Shown here: positions 26,555 to 37,631 of the stretch, piece after piece
How positions within the stretch are numbered: the stretch's first letter is position 1
Layout of the letters: each line of letters begins with the position of its first letter
NCBI RefSeq assembly: GCF_900215315.1
Contig: NZ_OBEB01000001.1
Coordinates: forward strand, 1 to 64,000
Length of the DNA: 64,000 nt
Source of the DNA: Arsukibacterium tuosuense
GTDB taxonomy: Bacteria; Pseudomonadota; Gammaproteobacteria; Enterobacterales; Alteromonadaceae
Reading direction: 5' to 3'
Position numbers and translations under genes: made by a program
Notes under the pieces: model-generated
Database searches by the model: none
What the model was told of the DNA's origin: nothing
Seen by the model: the letters and a program-made list of their open reading frames with translations, nothing else

Positions 26555-29282
26555 AAACTGGTTTAAACCGAAGTGGCAACACCCTGATAGTGCCACACGT
26601 CAGCAAGCTATTGCCAGCCTGTCTGCCGGCCAGCGCGAGCATAAAGAAATTTTGCACGAACTGGCGTTTAACGACAGCAGTGAAACGGTGCGACGCAGTG
26701 CCCTGGAACACCTGAACGACTTTTCGTTGTGGTGGCAGGCCAGTAAACAGGACAGCAGCGACAGATTGCGCCAGCATGCTGAGCAGCAATTGCTGACCAT
26801 GCTGTTACGACAGCAAATTTCTGCGCCGTTAAAACAACAGTTTGTGACCCAATGCAACCGCTTGGCACTACTTGAACAATTAGCCGAGCGGGAAACTGAC
26901 GCTGAAATCCTGTTTAGTGTGTTACAGCGGTTGAATAAGCCGGAGCTAAATATAGCCGCATTAACCGGCCAGGTGCTGACCATTGCCCAGAAACAGCAGT
27001 TGCTGGCGCAGCTGGACGACCAGAAACAACTGGAAAAGCTAAGTAAAGTGTTAACTGGCGAGCTGGCCCAGCAACTGCAGCAAAAAATGACCGAGCAGGC
27101 TGAGCAAAAACAAAAGCCATTAAAACTTCGTAAAGACGTAACCCTGCTACTGGCCAGATTAAATGCCCTGCGGGAACGCTATTCAGCGGCCGAGATCCCG
27201 GCGCAACTTGCTGAACTGCAGCGCCAGTGGCAGCAACTGCATAACGAGCTGGATTGCCTGCCTGCCACCGAGGCTGCCAGCGTTGCTGGCAAATATCAGC
27301 AACTGGTAAGCAAGTTAGAAAGCTGGTTAACGCCGCAATTGGCGCAACTGGCAAAAGCACAAGCAGAAGCTGAGCAACAGGCGGCAGCTGCCGAAAATTA
27401 TCAGCAGCTTTCTGATGCTATTACTAAACTGGCTGGCCAATTATCCGAGGTGTTAGCCAATGTTGATATCAGCGCAGCGGAAACTATTGCAGAGCAGTTA
27501 GCCGAACTCTCTGCTCAGATAGCACAAAATGCCATTATCAACGAGTCGCAACGAAACAATCTGACAAAGCAATACAAGTCATTGACCAGTCAGTTAACCA
27601 GTTTGCCGCAAACTGCCGAAAAGCTTAGTCAGGCTTCGAGATTGGTCAGTGACTGGGCAGCCCAGGCCTTACCGGCTGAGCCGGCGCAGCTTGCTGCAGC
27701 AAAAGAGCAGTTAACTCAGTATAAAAATAACTGGCGCAGTATTACCGCAGATTTGCCGTTGGCCGTGCCGGCCTCGCTAGCCACTGCAAAGCAACAGTTG
27801 CAGCAGCAATGGCAGCAGGCTATTGCTGCTATTAACAGTCAGAGCGAACGTGCGGTGCGCCAGTGTCGTAGTAAAATTGCTGAGTTTAAACGGCTGGACC
27901 AGCAAGGCCGCTTCAAAGTGTTATTTGGTTTGTTCAAAGGTATCAGCGCAGATTATGCTGTGCTGAGCGAGGCCGAGCAGCAGAAGCTGGCCACTGACTA
28001 TGAGTTTGCCAGTAACCGAATTGCAGAGCTGGCCGACTGGCAGGAATATATCGCCACCCCTCGCAAACAGGAATTGCTGGCGCAACTGCAGCAACTTGCA
28101 GCAGTAACGCCAGATGATATTCCGGCCCGGGCCGAGCAGGTAAAACAAGCCCGGCAGCAATGGGCCAGTTTTGGTAAAGCGGGAGCAGAGCAGGAAGCAG
28201 AGTTAAATGCAGCCTTTGACGTTGCTTGCGAGCAAGCTTATGCACCGTGCCGGGCCTACTTTGCTGAACAGGACGCAATAAAAACGGCAAATGTAACAGT
28301 GCGCGAACAGATTATTGCCCAGTTAGAACAGCTGGCCGCAACGCAGCCGGAAGCAGCAGCGCTGGACAGCGGGCTAAAATCGCTCACTCAGGCCTGGCAA
28401 CAAGCCGGGCCGGTTAAACGCCAGGATTATCTTGCCTTACAGGCGCGTTATCAGGCAGCACTTGAGCCGTTAAAAGCCAGGGCCACTGAGTTTCAGCAGC
28501 AGGTTGCCGAGCAAAAGCAGGCGTTGATTAACGAGGCACAGGCTGCGGTGGCACTTAGCGACAGCAACCAGAGCAGCAAAATATTAAAAGAATTGCAGCA
28601 ACGCTGGAAAACACTGGGTTATGCCGGGAAGAAACATGATCAGCAACTGTGGCAGCAGTTCCGCCAGCTTTGTGATGGTTTCTTTAATCAGCGTCAGGCC
28701 GCGTTTGCCGAGCAGCAACAACAGCAACTGGCTCAGGAACAAGCCCTTAGCACCGAGCTTACCGCGATAGCCCAAAAGCTGCATTCATTAACGTCGGCCA
28801 GTGCCAGTACTGAATTTGCCGCAGTGAAAGAGCAGCTGCAACAACTGGACGTCGGGGTGATAGCCAGTGCCCGCAAGCAGCGCGATAACTTACAGCAACA
28901 ACTGGCGGCATTAATACAGCAACAGGCCAGTCAGGCGGCACAGCACGATACCAAAGTGTTATTTGCACAGTTAGTTAAACCAGACAGTAGTTGTGACAAC
29001 TGGCCGGCGCAATTTAAACCGCAAGCTGAGCTGGCTGGTGCGCTGGGGTTGGATCGCAAAGGCTTAACCCAGGCCCTTGAGATCGTCAGTGGCATAGATA
29101 GCCCGGAGCAGGAACGCAGTGAACGTCAGCAGGTACAGCTAACTTTGCTGACGTTAAAGCACAATGCGGGTGAAGTGACTGATAAACACAGCCTGCTAAG
29201 GCACTGGCTGGCGTTTGGGCCGGTAACCGAAGCAGAGCAAAGTTTAGTACAGCGGCTTAACATTATCTTCTTAACTGAGTAA
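26544..29282 (+). CDS. DUF349-repeat protein, long coiled coil
   Basis: 912-residue cytoplasmic protein, exceptionally rich in Gln, Ala, Leu and Glu. The N-terminal 100 residues look HEAT-like (RQQAIASLSAGQREHKEIL, SETVRRSALEHLNDF). Several DUF349 modules follow through about 380-750, recognised by recurrent W-[KR]-x-[LIA]-G/A patterns (QQARQQWASFGKAG, LTQAWQQAGPVKRQDYL, LQQRWKTLGYAGKK). Their function is unknown. ATG 26544 lies within the YeaC gene. Homologues of this size are known in Alteromonadales and Vibrionales. Long CAG/CAA-rich stretches make it prone to shadow frames on the other strand, which were ignored. Confidence 0.85.
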   Translation: MIFKNWFKPKWQHPDSATRQQAIASLSAGQREHKEILHELAFNDSSETVRRSALEHLNDFSLWWQASKQDSSDRLRQHAEQQLLTMLLRQQISAPLKQQFVTQCNRLALLEQLAERETDAEILFSVLQRLNKPELNIAALTGQVLTIAQKQQLLAQLDDQKQLEKLSKVLTGELAQQLQQKMTEQAEQKQKPLKLRKDVTLLLARLNALRERYSAAEIPAQLAELQRQWQQLHNELDCLPATEAASVAGKYQQLVSKLESWLTPQLAQLAKAQAEAEQQAAAAENYQQLSDAITKLAGQLSEVLANVDISAAETIAEQLAELSAQIAQNAIINESQRNNLTKQYKSLTSQLTSLPQTAEKLSQASRLVSDWAAQALPAEPAQLAAAKEQLTQYKNNWRSITADLPLAVPASLATAKQQLQQQWQQAIAAINSQSERAVRQCRSKIAEFKRLDQQGRFKVLFGLFKGISADYAVLSEAEQQKLATDYEFASNRIAELADWQEYIATPRKQELLAQLQQLAAVTPDDIPARAEQVKQARQQWASFGKAGAEQEAELNAAFDVACEQAYAPCRAYFAEQDAIKTANVTVREQIIAQLEQLAATQPEAAALDSGLKSLTQAWQQAGPVKRQDYLALQARYQAALEPLKARATEFQQQVAEQKQALINEAQAAVALSDSNQSSKILKELQQRWKTLGYAGKKHDQQLWQQFRQLCDGFFNQRQAAFAEQQQQQLAQEQALSTELTAIAQKLHSLTSASASTEFAAVKEQLQQLDVGVIASARKQRDNLQQQLAALIQQQASQAAQHDTKVLFAQLVKPDSSCDNWPAQFKPQAELAGALGLDRKGLTQALEIVSGIDSPEQERSERQQVQLTLLTLKHNAGEVTDKHSLLRHWLAFGPVTEAEQSLVQRLNIIFLTE

Positions 29283-29289
29283 CAGCACA

Positions 29290-29313
29290 GGGCGCATTGG
29301 CGCCCTTATTTTT
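29290..29313 (+). terminator. Intrinsic terminator after the DUF349 gene
   Basis: GGGCGC (29290-29295) and GCGCCC (29300-29305) with a 4-base loop, followed by TTATTTTT, 8 bases past the stop codon. Confidence 0.85.
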
Positions 29314-29339
29314 AGACTGTATTTTTGATCCGGCTGGCG

Positions 29340-30362
29340 TTATTCTGCATTACTGAGCTCACCACGCAAGTTCTGCTGCATTTTCTGCCGGATCTGTAAT
29401 GCATCTAACGGCTGGCTCAGCAAGTAATGCAGCTTAGTCAATGTCGCTTCAAGGGTCATATCAAAGCCACTGATCACGCCACTGGTTTTCAGGGCATTGC
29501 CGGTGGCATAGCCATCCATATTTACCTTGCCTTTAAAACACTGAGTGCAGTTAACCAGAATTTGCCCGCGCTCTGTCGCCGCCTGCAGTACTTTCAGCAG
29601 GTCCGGCCGTTGTGGCGCATTACCTACTCCGAATGATTTAATGATCAGCGCCCGTACCGGGGCATTCAACATATTGCTGATAACATCGGTGCTGATCCCG
29701 GGGTACAGCGTAACAACGCTGATCGGTTGCGGGGTAATATCAGCAACCTGCAAATCAGCCACCTGTGCTGGGGCAGGGCTTACTTTACCTTCAATTAAAT
29801 CGATATTAATCCCGGCTTCGAGCAGCGGCAAAAAGTTGGGTGAGGCAAAGGCGTTAAAACCATCGGCATCGGCCTTGGTGGCGCGATTACCACGAAACAG
29901 CTGGTTATTAAAAAATAACGCTACTTCGGCAATAGGGTAATTTGCTGCCAGATACAGCGCATTTAATAAGTTCACCTGACCATCAGAGCGAAGCTGGGCC
30001 AACGGAATTTGCGAGCCGGTGATAATTACCGGTTTTTGCAGATTTTCCAGCATAAAAGATAACGCCGAGGCGGTGTACGCCATGGTGTCGGTGCCATGCA
30101 GTACCACAAAACCATCGTACTGCTGATAATGTTGCTGAATGTCGCTGGCAATATGCTGCCAGTGAGCCGGGGTCATATCGGAAGAGTCGATAACCGGATG
30201 ATACTCATGAATATCAAACAGGGGCATGTCGGGATGAAAGAACTCCGGCATCTGCTTTACCGTGCTGCTTAAAAAGCCTGGTACCGGCACAAAGCCCTGA
30301 CTGGATTGTTGCATGCCGATGGTACCGCCGGTATAGGCGACATAAATGCGTTTTCTATTCAT
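29340..30362 (-). CDS. ansA: L-asparaginase, cytoplasmic type I
   Basis: Hydrolyses asparagine to aspartate and ammonia. First catalytic Thr in YVAYTGGTIGMQ near residue 12, second in VVLHGTDTMAYTASAL near residue 91; the conserved Lys lies later in VIITGSQIPLAQLRSDG-type context (Ser/Asp loop). 340 residues, no signal peptide, as for E. coli AnsA (338). It is the downstream partner of sppA on the same strand, with a terminator in between; convergent with the DUF349 gene. Confidence 0.93.
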   Translation of the reverse strand: MNRKRIYVAYTGGTIGMQQSSQGFVPVPGFLSSTVKQMPEFFHPDMPLFDIHEYHPVIDSSDMTPAHWQHIASDIQQHYQQYDGFVVLHGTDTMAYTASALSFMLENLQKPVIITGSQIPLAQLRSDGQVNLLNALYLAANYPIAEVALFFNNQLFRGNRATKADADGFNAFASPNFLPLLEAGINIDLIEGKVSPAPAQVADLQVADITPQPISVVTLYPGISTDVISNMLNAPVRALIIKSFGVGNAPQRPDLLKVLQAATERGQILVNCTQCFKGKVNMDGYATGNALKTSGVISGFDMTLEATLTKLHYLLSQPLDALQIRQKMQQNLRGELSNAE

Positions 30363-30407
30363 ATGCTTTTGTTCTTATTCTTAGATGACTAAAAAGCCAT
30401 GCTTACC

Positions 30408-30436
30408 ATAAAAAATGCCCGCGGGATGGCGGGCAT
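30408..30436 (-). terminator. Intrinsic terminator after sppA
   Basis: On the minus strand ATGCCCGC/GCGGGCAT (30415-30422 with 30429-30436) with a 6-base loop, followed by a T-run (complement of 30410-30414). It begins 24 bases past the sppA stop. Confidence 0.85.
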
Positions 30437-30459
30437 TGTAGTAGATATTAAGGTAACTG

Positions 30460-32340
30460 TCAGTTAACGGTGCAGGTTACACAGTATGAATATATGCCGT
30501 TAGGGTCGTTAAACTGGTTCAGAATAACAAAGTCCTGGCGCAGTTGCTTGCTAACCCGCTGCAGCATCTGTTGCTCTGGCGACGCTTGTGTCTGTGGTAA
30601 CCAGCCATTTGCCTGAGCACTGCCAAACAGTTCTTTCAGCATCTGCTCGGTCGGGCTTAATTCCTGAGTAATAACCTGTACGTCATAGTTATCCAGGCCC
30701 GCTTTTTCAGCTGCCGCTGCGATGGCCTCGTCAAAGGTACCCAGCTTATCTACCAGGCCCAGCTCAAGCGCTGTGCTGCCAGTCCATACCCGGCCCTGCG
30801 CCACGGCATCAACTTCAGTCACTGACATATTGCGGTTGCTGCCAACCATGGTTAAAAACTCAGTGTAACCACGTTCAATCAGTAACTGCATAATGTCTTT
30901 AGCCTTGTCGGTAAGGCCCTGATACAGCGGCAAACCAGAAGATAAACCGGCCAGTTCAGTGGTACCAACACCATCTACGTTCAAACCCAGTGTGGCCAAT
31001 GAATTTTCAGCAGTGTGCAACAGGCCGAAAATGCCAATGGAGCCGGTAATGGTAGTAGGGGACGCCCAGATCTCATTGGCTGGTGCCGCTATCCAGTAAC
31101 CACCTGAGGCAGCCACGGCACCCATAGAGGCGATAACCGGCTTGCCCGCTTCGCGCAGCAGGGTTATTTCCTGGCCAATCACTTCTGAGGCAAAGGCACT
31201 GCCGCCGCCACTATCAATCCGCAGTACCACTGCTTTAACTTTGTCATCAAAGCGTGCCCGGCGTAGCAGGGCAGCAGTTGAATCACCGCCAATGGTGCCT
31301 GACTTGGCACTTCCATCGACAATCATGCCCCGCGCAACCACTACCGCGACTTTTGAGGTTAACGGGTTAACAAAGTTGCTGTTGGCAATGGCGTACTTAG
31401 CGTAGTCATCAAAGCCGACGTGGTTATAAACATGCTTGTCATTTTCACCGACAATGCCAATCAGTTTCTGGCGGAACTGCTCACGGGTAGCAATGTTATC
31501 AGCGAACTTGTTGTTAATAGCATACTGGGCGGTGTCGCCATCTGCTGCCTGCAATTTCTGAAACAAAGCTTCATAGGTTTCATCAAAATTACTGATATCA
31601 AAGCCGCGACGGCTGCTGACGTCCTGTTTGTAGGTGTTCCACAAATCAGATAACCAGGCAATATTGGCTTCTTTAGCCGCTTCAGACATATCGTTACGCA
31701 GGAATGGCTCTACCGCCGACTTATAGGTACCGACCCGGAAGACATGAGTATTAATTTTCAGCTTCTCTAATGCTTCTTTGTAGTACATCGGATAGCTGCC
31801 GTAACCTTCCAGAATAACCGCACCCATTGGGCTTAAGCTGATTTCATCAGCGTAGCTCGCCAGGTAGTACTGGGTCTGGCCAAAATATGCGCCATGGCTG
31901 AATACTTTTTTACCGGCGGCTTTAAAATCTTCGATAGCGGCGCCAACCCGCTGCATTTTATCCAGTGAGCCTGAACGTAAACCAGATACATCTAACACCA
32001 TTGCCTGAATTCGGTTATCGGTTGTGGCGGTTTCAATCACTTTAACCACATCAGACACCAGCATTTCCGGTGATTCTTCACCAGCGCCCAGGCTTTCATT
32101 AACGGCTGCAGACACCGGGTCTACCCAGCGCTTTTCTTCTACCAAATCACCGTTCAGGTTCAATACTAACGCTGCGGTGTCAGCAATTTTAACTTCATCC
32201 TCGCCGCTGAACATCGCGATAACTATAGTACCGACAATCAAGATAAACAGCAGGTTTAGTACGGTAGAGCGGAAGCCTTTATAGACCCGCCAGATAGCGC
32301 CAAAGAAGCGGCGAATTGGACCTTTTTTCGGTTCGGACAT
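30460..32340 (-). CDS. sppA: Signal peptide peptidase SppA, 67 kDa type
   Basis: Membrane-anchored Ser-Lys protease that clears cleaved signal peptides. One N-terminal membrane segment (about 24-44, LNLLFILIVGTIVIAMF) is followed by two tandem SppA repeats. The catalytic Lys is in RVGTYKSAVEPFLRNDMS (first repeat) and the Ser in GAVAASGGYWIAAP (second repeat), then TTITGSIGIFG. 626 residues compares with 618 in E. coli. Divergent from fadH, with an inverted repeat between them. Confidence 0.95.
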   Translation of the reverse strand: MSEPKKGPIRRFFGAIWRVYKGFRSTVLNLLFILIVGTIVIAMFSGEDEVKIADTAALVLNLNGDLVEEKRWVDPVSAAVNESLGAGEESPEMLVSDVVKVIETATTDNRIQAMVLDVSGLRSGSLDKMQRVGAAIEDFKAAGKKVFSHGAYFGQTQYYLASYADEISLSPMGAVILEGYGSYPMYYKEALEKLKINTHVFRVGTYKSAVEPFLRNDMSEAAKEANIAWLSDLWNTYKQDVSSRRGFDISNFDETYEALFQKLQAADGDTAQYAINNKFADNIATREQFRQKLIGIVGENDKHVYNHVGFDDYAKYAIANSNFVNPLTSKVAVVVARGMIVDGSAKSGTIGGDSTAALLRRARFDDKVKAVVLRIDSGGGSAFASEVIGQEITLLREAGKPVIASMGAVAASGGYWIAAPANEIWASPTTITGSIGIFGLLHTAENSLATLGLNVDGVGTTELAGLSSGLPLYQGLTDKAKDIMQLLIERGYTEFLTMVGSNRNMSVTEVDAVAQGRVWTGSTALELGLVDKLGTFDEAIAAAAEKAGLDNYDVQVITQELSPTEQMLKELFGSAQANGWLPQTQASPEQQMLQRVSKQLRQDFVILNQFNDPNGIYSYCVTCTVN

Positions 32341-32405
32341 AATAAGTTCCTGTATGAGTTCCTGTAACGGAAGCGAAATGATAGATTTATTATCGCTATG
32401 CTAAC

Positions 32406-32430
32406 CAATTTAGCTGCAAAGACTAAATTG
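32406..32430. promoter_or_regulatory. Perfect inverted repeat in the sppA-fadH divergent region
   Basis: CAATTTAG (32406-32413) and CTAAATTG (32423-32430) are perfect 8-bp complements with a 9-base spacer, centred 101 bases before the chosen fadH start and 78 bases before sppA. The arrangement suits a dimeric repressor or activator. No known consensus (for example FadR) was recognised. Confidence 0.4.
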
Positions 32431-32443
32431 AATTTGTAAGTAA

Positions 32444-34537
<2,094 letters not shown>

Positions 34538-34571
34538 CTGAATTCAGTCCGCTACTTTTTTATGTTAAGTC

Positions 34572-34602
34572 AACCGCACCAACATGGTGCGGTTTTATTT
34601 TG
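34572..34602 (+). terminator. Intrinsic terminator after fadH
   Basis: AACCGCACC and GGTGCGGTT form a 9-bp stem around a short AT-rich loop, followed by TTATTTTG. Confidence 0.85.
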
Positions 34603-34698
34603 TCATCCTGCTGTAACCCAATTTTCGTTTCTCACCGTTAAAATCTGTTGCTGACCATGCTATAGCGAAAGATCACCGACTTAAGTCTGATTTTGCTA

Positions 34699-34764
34699 TT
34701 GGCAAGTCACATTTCTGGTGCTTTATTTGTTAATGCTGCTATCGTGATAGTAGCTCTACTATCA
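34699..34764 (+). promoter_or_regulatory. glgC promoter with downstream operator-like inverted repeat
   Basis: TTGGCA (34699-34704) and TTTATT (34722-34727) are 17 bases apart and give a plausible sigma-70 promoter. Downstream, TGATAGTA (34745-34752) and TACTATCA (34757-34764) form a perfect 8-bp inverted repeat with a 4-base spacer, 24 bases before the glgC ATG and roughly at +11 to +30 of the predicted transcript. That position favours a repressor site or a leader hairpin. No known motif was matched. Confidence 0.45.
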
Positions 34765-34787
34765 GAAAATCAATACAGGGAGTCTTT

Positions 34788-36029
34788 ATGTCAGGAGTGT
34801 TAACCATGGTGCTGGCCGGGGGCGAGGGGACCCGTTTGGCGCCGCTTACCGGCATTCGCGCTAAACCGGCTGTGCCATTTGGCGGCAACTATCGGATTGT
34901 CGATTTTGTTTTAAACAACTTTGTAAATTCTGACTTGCTGCAGATTTTTGTGATCACTCAGTTTAAATCGCACTCGTTAATGAAGCATTTAGGCCGCGCC
35001 TGGCGGGTAAGTGGTTTAACCAACCGCTTTATTGACCCGATACCGGCGCAAATGCAGACGGGTAAGCACTGGTATTTAGGGACTGCCGATGCCATTTATC
35101 AGAATTTGCACTTAATCGAAGGGCTGGACCCGGAGCATGTTTGCGTATTCGGTGGCGACCATATTTATAAAATGGACGTGCGGCAAATGCTCGACTTTCA
35201 TCGCCATAACAAAGCTAAGCTTACCGTGGCGGCGATACCGGTGCCGGTAAGTCAGGCCCATGAATTTGGGGTGATAGAGGTTGATGAACACGGCAAAATG
35301 ATTGGTTTTGAAGAAAAGCCCAAAGAGAACCCGAAAACTATCCCAGGCCGGCCGGATTTTGTGCTGGCGTCGATGGGCAACTATATTTTTGAAGCCAAAT
35401 GTCTGGTTGATGTGCTGCAAGAGGACGCGAAACAAGCTGATTCCAAACACGACTTTGGCCATAATATTATTCCGGGTTTGTATCCGCAGGGCGAAGTGTA
35501 CGTCTATGACTTTTCCAGCAACCGCATTCGTGGCGAGTCTGAAAGCAGCGCCGGCTACTGGCGTGATGTTGGCACCATAGATTCCTACTATGAAGCCAAT
35601 ATGGACTTAATTTCGATTAACCCGCCATTTGATGTTTATAACCGCTACTGGCCGCTACGCAGCTATACGCCGCCAATGCCACCGGCCAAATTTGTCCACG
35701 ACGAAACCAACCGTACCGGTCAGGCTATCAGCTCGATGGTGGCGTCGGGCTGTATTGTCAGTGGCGCTATCGTTTATCAGTCTATTCTGGGGTACAACGT
35801 GCATGTGCATAGCCACAGTTATATAGAGAAGTGTGTGCTGATGGGCAACAATGATATTGGCCGCGGTTGTCGAATTCGCCGCGCTATTATTGATAAAGAC
35901 GTTAAAATAGCCCCTGGCACCATTATTGGCGAAGATCCGGTGCAGGATAAGGCCCGCTTCCATATTTCGCCAGGTGGTGTGGTGGTGATCCCGAAAGGGG
36001 CGAAAATTGGTTTTGATGACGCCGATTAA
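34788..36029 (+). CDS. glgC: Glucose-1-phosphate adenylyltransferase
   Basis: Makes ADP-glucose, the committed step of glycogen synthesis. The N-terminal nucleotidyltransferase domain carries MVLAGGEGTRLAPLT and RAKPAVPFGGNYRIVDF; GGDHIYKMD is the metal site and GFEEKPK and the SMGNYIF region form the sugar-phosphate pocket. A left-handed beta-helix C-terminal domain follows (IVSGAIVYQSILGYNVHVHS). 413 residues. GGGAG precedes ATG 34788. glgA follows 15 bases later, so this is a glgCA operon; no branching or debranching genes are in the window. Confidence 0.96.
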   Translation: MSGVLTMVLAGGEGTRLAPLTGIRAKPAVPFGGNYRIVDFVLNNFVNSDLLQIFVITQFKSHSLMKHLGRAWRVSGLTNRFIDPIPAQMQTGKHWYLGTADAIYQNLHLIEGLDPEHVCVFGGDHIYKMDVRQMLDFHRHNKAKLTVAAIPVPVSQAHEFGVIEVDEHGKMIGFEEKPKENPKTIPGRPDFVLASMGNYIFEAKCLVDVLQEDAKQADSKHDFGHNIIPGLYPQGEVYVYDFSSNRIRGESESSAGYWRDVGTIDSYYEANMDLISINPPFDVYNRYWPLRSYTPPMPPAKFVHDETNRTGQAISSMVASGCIVSGAIVYQSILGYNVHVHSHSYIEKCVLMGNNDIGRGCRIRRAIIDKDVKIAPGTIIGEDPVQDKARFHISPGGVVVIPKGAKIGFDDAD

Positions 36030-36044
36030 ACTGTTAAGGAACTT

Positions 36045-37451
36045 GTGTTGCGTATTCTGTTTATTTGTAGTGAATATGAAGGGTTAATAAAAACAGGTGG
36101 TCTGGCAGATGCCTGTCGCGGTCTGGCCAGTAGCTTACTGGCCAGCGGCCATCAGGTTAGTGTGATCCTGCCCAGGTACGGCGCCTTGTATCAGGTTGAA
36201 ACAACGGCTGCAGACTCAGTATTTGTTGAGCTGGGCGGGCGTACTCTTGGCTGTGCGGTACGAAATACTGAGATAGCCGGTGTGTCGGTTTACCTGCTGG
36301 AGCATCATGACTTTTTTGCCAGAAGCCGGCCGTATGACGATGGCGAGCATGGCTATCCGGACAATCCGCTGCGGTTTGCGTTTTTCTGCAAGGCGGTACT
36401 GCAGTGGTGTACCGAGCAGCCTGCATTTGACATTTTACATGGCCATGACTGGCAGACTGCGCCGACGGCGTATTATCTGACAAATAACTACCGGCAGCAT
36501 CCTAAACTGGCTAAAACACCTTTTGTATTTACCATTCATAATGGTGCCTACCAGCAACAATCTGAGCCGCACTGGGCCGAGCAGCTCGACCTGCCGCTTG
36601 ATGGCAATAGCGTTAATTTTCTGCAGATAGCACTGCAGTATGCAACGAAGATCAATACCGTCAGTCAGGGCTACCGGGATGAGCTATTAACTGAGCCTGC
36701 CGCCAATGGCCTCTCGGCCTGGTATCAGCAGCGCCAGCAGGATTTCAGCGGAATTTTAAATGGCTGTGATTACCAGCAATGGGACCCGGCCACGGACACG
36801 GCATTGCCGGCAAACTATCAGGCGGCTGATTTAACCGGCAAAGCGCTGTGTAAACAACAATTGCAACGGGATTATCAGTTAGCCGAAACCGACCAGCCTT
36901 TGCTGGTAGCGGTAAGCCGGGTTACCGGTCAGAAGGGTTACGATATACTGATCCCGGCGCTTAAACATCTGCTGGCAAACTATTCGCTGCAAGTTGTGAT
37001 TGTCGGCAGTGGCGAGGCGCGTTACTGTCAACAGTTACATCAGCTAACGGTAAGCTTTGCTGATAAATTCCGCTTTATAGAAGGCTTTAATGAGCAATTG
37101 GCCCATCAGGTGGAAGCGGCCGGTGATTTTTTTCTGATGCCGAGTTTATTTGAACCCTGTGGCCTGAATCAGCTGTACAGCTTGCGCTATGGCACCTTGC
37201 CACTGGTGCGGTTAACCGGTGGCCTAAAAGACACGGTGGTGCCCTGGCCTGATAAGGGGGCAACCGGGATTGGTTTTACTGAACCAACGGTTGATGCTTT
37301 ACAGCAGGCGTTACGTCAGGCCCTGGCGTTGTATCAGGACCAGAAGATGTATAAAGAAGTTCAGCAAAATGCAATGGCGCAGAGCTTTGGCTGGGCCGAA
37401 GCTGCTAAGCAGTATCTGACGCTCTATCAGCAGGCGAGGCAAGCCGTTTAA
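36045..37451 (+). CDS. glgA: Glycogen synthase (ADP-glucose)
   Basis: GT5 glycosyltransferase extending alpha-1,4-glucan from ADP-glucose. The N-terminal domain contains YEGLIKTGGLADACRGL (ADP-glucose-binding KTGGL) and HGHDWQTAP. The C-terminal Rossmann domain has VSRVTGQKGYDIL and LFEPCGLNQLYSLRYGT (catalytic Glu and phosphate loop). 468 residues compares with 477 in E. coli. Start is GTG 36045 or TTG 36048, with AAGGA upstream. Second gene of the glgCA operon. Confidence 0.95.
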   Translation: MLRILFICSEYEGLIKTGGLADACRGLASSLLASGHQVSVILPRYGALYQVETTAADSVFVELGGRTLGCAVRNTEIAGVSVYLLEHHDFFARSRPYDDGEHGYPDNPLRFAFFCKAVLQWCTEQPAFDILHGHDWQTAPTAYYLTNNYRQHPKLAKTPFVFTIHNGAYQQQSEPHWAEQLDLPLDGNSVNFLQIALQYATKINTVSQGYRDELLTEPAANGLSAWYQQRQQDFSGILNGCDYQQWDPATDTALPANYQAADLTGKALCKQQLQRDYQLAETDQPLLVAVSRVTGQKGYDILIPALKHLLANYSLQVVIVGSGEARYCQQLHQLTVSFADKFRFIEGFNEQLAHQVEAAGDFFLMPSLFEPCGLNQLYSLRYGTLPLVRLTGGLKDTVVPWPDKGATGIGFTEPTVDALQQALRQALALYQDQKMYKEVQQNAMAQSFGWAEAAKQYLTLYQQARQAV

Positions 37452-37564
37452 GCCAATTTACGGCGCTATTTTAAGCGATATGGCGAGTGGCTGAGCAAAC
37501 AGCCGTGCTGGTGGTAGTTTGTCGTGGGCATTGTAGATAATCTTTGTTAGCCTGCTGGCCAGAA

Positions 37565-37624
37565 TGTTTACTGAAAAGTTTACTGAGACGATTGGTTAAA
37601 AGTTCACTGAGTTGTTTACTGAGG
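37565..37624 (+). repeat. 12-bp tandem repeat abutting the nitroreductase start
   Basis: GTTTACTGA or GTTCACTGA occurs at 37566, 37578, 37602 and 37614, that is at 0, 12, 36 and 48 bases; the missing register (37590) holds a degenerate copy. The last copy supplies GAGG, the likely ribosome binding site of the next gene. In the frame beginning at ATG 37564 the units read Phe-Thr-Glu-x, interrupted by TAA at 37597. Origin and role are unknown. Confidence 0.65.
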
Positions 37625-37631
37625 TTAAGTT

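Noticed and set aside
26600-28968. Several minus-strand frames of 66 to 148 codons opposite the DUF349 gene
   Set aside because: They are shadows of Gln/Ala-rich codons (CAG, GCA) in a real long gene.
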